The notes beneath the pieces are model-generated. The model was not told where the DNA came from. It did not search any database and saw nothing but the letters and a program-made list of their open reading frames with translations. This document shows positions 59,838-64,000 of a stretch of DNA of 64,000 nt, piece after piece; positions within the stretch are counted from its first letter, which is position 1, and each line of letters starts with the position of its first letter. Source of the stretch: an uncultured Prevotellaceae bacterium (GTDB lineage: Bacteria; Bacteroidota; Bacteroidia; Bacteroidales; Muribaculaceae); contig CAMVAP010000001.1 in assembly GCA_947165485.1 (NCBI GenBank), positions 1-64,000 of the forward strand. The letters run 5' to 3'. Both the position numbers and the translations under genes were made by a program.

Positions 59838-61799
59838 TTAGTTGTCTTTCTTGGCGCGCAGGCAGGAGACGGCCAGGAAGAGGATGAGGGCGATGTACAT
59901 CACGATGGCGAGAACGTTGCTGGCGGTCTCACTCAGGGGGCTGGTGTACTTGAAGCCGAAGAAGATCATGGCAGCGCTGACGACACCCATGAGGGCACCA
60001 CCCGCGATGAAACCGCTGGCCAGCAGGGTACCGCGCTCCTTGCGGGCGTTGTTAACTTTCTCATCCTTGCTGCGGCTGCCGACAAACCAACTGATGATGG
60101 CGCCGACGAGCAGCGGTGCGTTGAGTTGCAAGGGGATGAACATACCCAGCGAGAAGGGCAGGGCAGGCACCTTCAACCAGTTGAGCAACAGGGCCAGAAT
60201 GGCACCCACGCCGTAGAGTAACCAAGGCGTCTCACCACCCATCATGAGGGGCTTGATGACGGCTGCCATAGCGTTGGCCTGGGGAGCAACGAGGGCGTTC
60301 TCGCCAGTGAAACCGTAGGCCTCATTGAGGATGATCATCACACCACCCACGGTAGCTGCCGACACGAGGGTGCCGACAAACTTCCACGTCTGCTGCTTGG
60401 CAGGGGTGGTACCGATCCAGTAACCGATCTTCATATCGGTCACCATGCCACCAGCCATCGACAGGGCGGTGCACACCACGCCACCGATGACCATAGCGGC
60501 AACGATACCCTTGGAACCGTTAAGGCCGATGGCCACAAAGATGACGCTGGCCACGATCAAGGTCATCAACGTCATTCCCGACACGGGGTTGCTGCCCACG
60601 ATGGCGATAGCGTTAGCTGCCACAGTGGTAAACAGGAAGGCGATAACCAGCACAACGATAAAGGCGACTACCGTCTGCATCAGGTTGTGGATTACACCGA
60701 TATAGAAGAACACGAAGGTCACCAGCAAGGCTGCCAGCAGGGCAAACACGAGCACCTTCATCGAGATGTCGCGCTGGTGGCGCTCCACCTGCATGTTCTG
60801 GTCCTGGCCCTTGAAGGCCTGGCCTGCCAGACCTGCGGCATTCTTGATGACACCCCACGACTTGACGATGCCGATGATACCGCTCATGGCGATACCGCCG
60901 ATACCGATGTAGCGGGCACCGCCAGCAAAGATCTGGTCAGGTGCCATCTGGGCGTACTCGGGATTCATGCCCAACAGGGGCACGATCACCCACCAGATGA
61001 AGGCACTACCGGCAAAGATGATGAAGGCGTAGGGCAAGCCGATGATATAGCCCAGACCCAGCACGGCGGCACCGGTGTTGATCTTGAAGATCATCTTCAC
61101 GTTGTCGGTAAAGCCTTGAAGGGCAGGGATAGCCTGGGTCGTGAGCACCTCTTTCCACCAGCCAAAGGTCGAGAGCAGGAAGTCATACAGACCACCCACC
61201 AGACCGGCGATGAGCAGCGGACGGGCCTGGTCGCCGCCCTTCTGGCCACTGACGAGCACCTGGGTAGTCGCGGTAGCCTCGGGGAACGGGAACTTGCCGT
61301 GCATGTCGCTCACAAAGTACTTGCGGAAGGGGATAAAGAACAGAATACCCAAGATACCACCCAGCAGCGAGCTGAGAAACACTTCCAGGAAGTTGACAGT
61401 GATCTCGGGATACTCGGCTTGCAGGATATACAGGGCGGGCAGGGTGAAGATGGCACCGGCCACGATGATGCCCGATGCGGCACCAATCGACTGGATGATG
61501 ACATTCTCGCCCAGCGAGTTCTTGCGCTTGGTCACCGCACCGATGCCGGCTGCGATGATGGCGATGGGAATAGCGGCTTCAAACACCTGGCCCACCTTCA
61601 GACCCAGATAGGCTGCGGCGGCACTGAAGATGACCGCCATGATCAGACCCAGCGAAACGCTGTAGGGCGTGATCTCGGGATACGTCTTGTCGGGCTTCAA
61701 GATGGGGACATACTTCTCCCCAGGCTTGAGTTCGCGAGCGGCGTTCTCGGGCAGCGCGATCTCTTCTTGCTGTTGTTCAACAATCATTTCGTCTTTCAT
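59838..61799 (-). CDS. Oligopeptide transporter, OPT family
   Basis: 653 residues, about 15 membrane helices. ITPYSVSLGLIMAVIFSAAAAYLGLKVGQVFEAAIPIAI opens the fold; FPEATATTQVLVSGQ and GGMVTDMKIGYWIG are signatures of the bacterial OPT branch, thought to import small peptides or metal chelates with protons. Cytoplasmic N-terminus with a Glu-rich lead (EQQQEEIALPENAARELKPGEK). Single gene; a degenerate -7 box (TATCTTCG near 61885-61893 minus) is all I see upstream. Confidence 0.93.
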   Translation of the reverse strand: MKDEMIVEQQQEEIALPENAARELKPGEKYVPILKPDKTYPEITPYSVSLGLIMAVIFSAAAAYLGLKVGQVFEAAIPIAIIAAGIGAVTKRKNSLGENVIIQSIGAASGIIVAGAIFTLPALYILQAEYPEITVNFLEVFLSSLLGGILGILFFIPFRKYFVSDMHGKFPFPEATATTQVLVSGQKGGDQARPLLIAGLVGGLYDFLLSTFGWWKEVLTTQAIPALQGFTDNVKMIFKINTGAAVLGLGYIIGLPYAFIIFAGSAFIWWVIVPLLGMNPEYAQMAPDQIFAGGARYIGIGGIAMSGIIGIVKSWGVIKNAAGLAGQAFKGQDQNMQVERHQRDISMKVLVFALLAALLVTFVFFYIGVIHNLMQTVVAFIVVLVIAFLFTTVAANAIAIVGSNPVSGMTLMTLIVASVIFVAIGLNGSKGIVAAMVIGGVVCTALSMAGGMVTDMKIGYWIGTTPAKQQTWKFVGTLVSAATVGGVMIILNEAYGFTGENALVAPQANAMAAVIKPLMMGGETPWLLYGVGAILALLLNWLKVPALPFSLGMFIPLQLNAPLLVGAIISWFVGSRSKDEKVNNARKERGTLLASGFIAGGALMGVVSAAMIFFGFKYTSPLSETASNVLAIVMYIALILFLAVSCLRAKKDN

Positions 61800-61942
61800 A
61801 AATAAAAAATGTATTTAAGTTATTATTGGTCTTTAGTCCTTGGTTTCTAGTTGTTGATTTTTGGTTTAAAATGGTTAACAAACTGCGAAGATAAGCAAAA
61901 AACAACAATCCATCATCATCAAGGGTGGGAAATATGGTATTT

Positions 61943-61973
61943 TTTGTGAGAATGAAGATTTTAATTATCTTTG
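61943..61973 (+). promoter_or_regulatory. Promoter of the 272-aa secreted protein
   Basis: TTTG (61943-61946), 19 bp, TAtcTTTG (61966-61973), full consensus; leader of about 25 nt. Confidence 0.75.
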
Positions 61974-62003
61974 CAGACTTAACTCATTAAACGAATTATC
62001 GAT

Positions 62004-62822
62004 ATGATCAAGAAATTCATTGTGCTGGCCTTCATGGCCATGTTGACCATAGGTGGGGCATTGAGAGCCCAGAATGCTTATTGCAGCAAGGATGTCACAC
62101 TCGAGAGCCTGACGGCCTACATGGACACCATGCGATCGGTTGACCCTGCCATCAAGTTGTTTTACACCAACCTGATCAACAATCCCACCCACAGTTACCG
62201 CATCGAGCATCTGGACCTGGGGTTCAACGGATGCACAGGGCGTGTTGACGAGCATGTGGTGCTGGCCAACGGTAACACGCGTGACAATATCTTTGTCTTC
62301 AACGAGCAGGGCTTGCTCACTCGCTCGGTCATCCAGGGCAGCAAGGGCAATAAGACCGAGGTCAATTACACCTACTCTTATGACCCCGTGCTGGGATTCA
62401 CCCTCAAGCAGAGCAAGAGCAAGAGCCGCGCCATCAACTATTCGCCCATCTATGGCGAACACGGGCGACGTGAAAGTGTCAAGGGCAGCAACGGTAGCCG
62501 CCAGGACTATTCTTATAACGAACAAGGGCATCTGTCCAAGCGTGTGATTACCCAGCCGGGTAGTGACCATCGCACACTCATCTATCAGGATGGTTACATC
62601 ATCCGTGAGGAAGTGGGTGGCAAGGTGTTCCGCTATCACTATGACTTTGATACTGCCACAGGTAAGAAATTCCTTATTGCCATCAAGGAACTCAAGGGCA
62701 ATGATGTGGTGCACGAGCGCACGTTCGACTACGACATCGACACCCATGGCCGCTACACCCGCGTCGTCGTCGCCCTCGACGGCAAGCACCAGATGACCAT
62801 CACGAGGAGTTATAGTTTGTAG
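62004..62822 (+). CDS. Secreted YD/RHS-like beta protein of unknown function
   Basis: 272 residues with signal peptide (MIKKFIVLAFMAMLTIGGALRAQ). The mature part has repeated strands with N/D-E-x-G-x-L turns (FVFNEQGLLTRSVI, YSYNEQGHLSKRVI, YDIDTHGRYTRVVV), the look of short RHS/YD-type repeats. Two cysteines. No sorting tail, so probably periplasmic or outer-membrane associated. The next gene (porE-like) starts 104 bp downstream on the same strand and could be co-transcribed, since no separate promoter was found there. Confidence 0.75.
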   Translation: MIKKFIVLAFMAMLTIGGALRAQNAYCSKDVTLESLTAYMDTMRSVDPAIKLFYTNLINNPTHSYRIEHLDLGFNGCTGRVDEHVVLANGNTRDNIFVFNEQGLLTRSVIQGSKGNKTEVNYTYSYDPVLGFTLKQSKSKSRAINYSPIYGEHGRRESVKGSNGSRQDYSYNEQGHLSKRVITQPGSDHRTLIYQDGYIIREEVGGKVFRYHYDFDTATGKKFLIAIKELKGNDVVHERTFDYDIDTHGRYTRVVVALDGKHQMTITRSYSL

Positions 62823-62925
62823 TTCCTGGTTTCTAGTCGAGAGGAATAGGGCTTTAGATATCGTTGATACAATAAAATGGGGGAAAGTGACGTTTTTATT
62901 GTTAAAGCAATAGCAACGTGATTTC

Positions 62926-64000
62926 ATGAAACGGATTCTCTATATAGTCGTGGGCATGATGCTCGCATCGGTAGTATTGTCGTTAGCTTCCTGCAAGGGT
63001 CCCAAACTCAAGGATGCCGACGAAGCCTATGACCGTGGTGAGTACTTTGATGCCGCAACCATTTACCGCAAACTCTACAACCGATATAACCGCAAGGAGG
63101 ACGCTTGGTTGCGAGGCGAGCTGGCCTTCCAACTGGGCATGTGCCACTTGAAGCTCAACCAGGGCAACCGTGCCACAGCGGCCTTCCAGAATGCCATCCG
63201 CTATGAGTATGAAGATACGACGGTCATGTTGCGCCTGGCTCAGGCCCAGCAGATGGAGGGACAGTATGCAGCGGCCATCAAGAGTTACAACGAGTATCTG
63301 GACATCGCGCCTGATAGCTGGGAAGCCCGTGTGGGCATCCGCGGCTGTGAGTTGGCTCCGCAGTGGAAGGAGGAAGGCTCACGCTATATCGTCAAGTCGT
63401 ATTATAGCTCGCGACGTGCCGACTACTGCCCCATGTACCTCGATAAGAACATGGAATACCTCTACTTCACCTCGACCAACGAGAAATCCACTGGCGAGTT
63501 GCGCAGTGAGATCACGGGCACCAAGAAGGGCGACATTTATTTCATGAAGAAAGACGAGAAGGGCGTGTGGTCACGGCCCGAGATCGTGGATGGCGGCTTG
63601 AACACCGAGCATGACGAGGGTGCCGCGGCATTCTCGCCCGACGGCTCGACCATGTATCTGGCACGCGCTGTGCGACAGGACTGGCCCACAACAGTCGAGA
63701 TCTATACCAGTAGCCGCAGCGAGGCCAAGTGGAGCGCGCCCCAGAAGTTTGAAATCACTGCCGACACTCTGAGTAACTACAGCGATCCCGCAGTCAGCCC
63801 AGATGGGCAATGGCTCTACTTTGCCAGCGATATGCCCGGTGGACAAGGTGGCACCGACATCTGGCGCATCAACCTCAAGGACAAGCACGGCACCCTGGAG
63901 AACCTGGGGCCGCAAATCAATACCAAGGGTAACGAGCGCTTCCCTAACATGCGCACCGACAGCCTCTTGTACTTTTCCAGCAACGGCCATCCCGGCATGG
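62926..64000 (+). CDS. PorE-like T9SS lipoprotein (TPR + beta-propeller), 3' truncated by window end
   Basis: 358 codons are present, open to the window edge. ATG 62926 gives MKRILYIVVGMMLASVVLS with the lipobox cysteine in LASCKGP. TPR-like repeats (DAATIYRKLYNRYNRKED, LAFQLGMCHLKLNQGNRATA, YAAAIKSYNEYLDIAPDSW; about 35-125) lead into WD40/PD40-type propeller blades with MYLDKNMEYLYFTS, AAFSPDGSTMYLA, AVSPDGQWLYFASDMPGGQG and MRTDSLLYFSSNGHPG. This order matches PorE (PG1058) of the Porphyromonas type IX secretion system, whose carboxypeptidase-regulatory and OmpA-like domains would lie beyond the edge. It agrees with the sorting-domain proteins in the window. Confidence 0.85.
   Translation, partial: MKRILYIVVGMMLASVVLSLASCKGPKLKDADEAYDRGEYFDAATIYRKLYNRYNRKEDAWLRGELAFQLGMCHLKLNQGNRATAAFQNAIRYEYEDTTVMLRLAQAQQMEGQYAAAIKSYNEYLDIAPDSWEARVGIRGCELAPQWKEEGSRYIVKSYYSSRRADYCPMYLDKNMEYLYFTSTNEKSTGELRSEITGTKKGDIYFMKKDEKGVWSRPEIVDGGLNTEHDEGAAAFSPDGSTMYLARAVRQDWPTTVEIYTSSRSEAKWSAPQKFEITADTLSNYSDPAVSPDGQWLYFASDMPGGQGGTDIWRINLKDKHGTLENLGPQINTKGNERFPNMRTDSLLYFSSNGHPGM

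Overview
The window reads as chromosomal DNA of a gut- or rumen-type Bacteroidales bacterium (Muribaculaceae/Prevotellaceae-like). Three things support this. Many genes follow a Bacteroidetes -33/-7 promoter (TTTG or TTG, 19-21 bp, then TAnnTTTG). Several secreted proteins end in type IX secretion (T9SS) sorting domains, and a PorE-like T9SS lipoprotein gene runs off the right edge. Typical Bacteroidales families are present: C10 (streptopain-like) peptidases, BspA-type leucine-rich repeat proteins, Porin_10, DUF5672, a PG0541-type transporter-associated protein and a vor ferredoxin oxidoreductase operon. Species cannot be fixed from the sequence alone.

Layout. 1-15.9 kb: a secreted-protein island with three large beta-rich proteins, a C10 peptidase ending in a dockerin, a MenD-like ThDP enzyme and a tiny stand-alone sorting-domain protein; palindromic repeat elements lie between them. 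16-21.3 kb: housekeeping genes (cls, ispE, grpE, dnaJ, an RluA-type pseudouridine synthase). 21.3-26.1 kb, minus strand: a TPR-like protein, a solute-binding-like protein, a DUF5672 protein and a class I aminotransferase. 26.4-30.5 kb: a secreted protein and a porin, convergent, separated by a dense hairpin cluster. 30.6-37.1 kb, minus strand: a tetR-tolC-mfp-rnd-PG0541 efflux operon with a palindrome over its promoter. 37.3-41.6 kb: a very large C10 peptidase. 41.8-49.3 kb: a DUF2461 protein, a membrane pyrophosphatase, a small secreted protein and the vor operon. 49.4-52.9 kb: a secreted endonuclease I, a RecD-like helicase and tRNA-Ser(GGA). 53-57.9 kb: three tandem BspA-like genes with copied promoters and exchanged cassettes. 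58-59.6 kb: a RecA-like ATPase with an eroded P-loop, invaded by a palindromic 72-bp in-frame repeat. 59.8-64 kb: an OPT transporter, a secreted unknown and the truncated porE-like gene.

Common themes. The surface and secreted proteins share a few modules: an undescribed beta-sandwich module, an Ig-like/ASPM-type domain, Fn3-like domains and two flavours of C-terminal sorting domain. They look assembled by module shuffling. The repeats (nested palindromes near 0.1-0.4 and 10.6-10.9 kb, the 28.1-28.4 kb cluster, heptamer arrays, LRR cassettes and the 72-bp array) are the least explained part of the window. Coordinates of promoters and hairpins were read by eye; no search or folding program was run.
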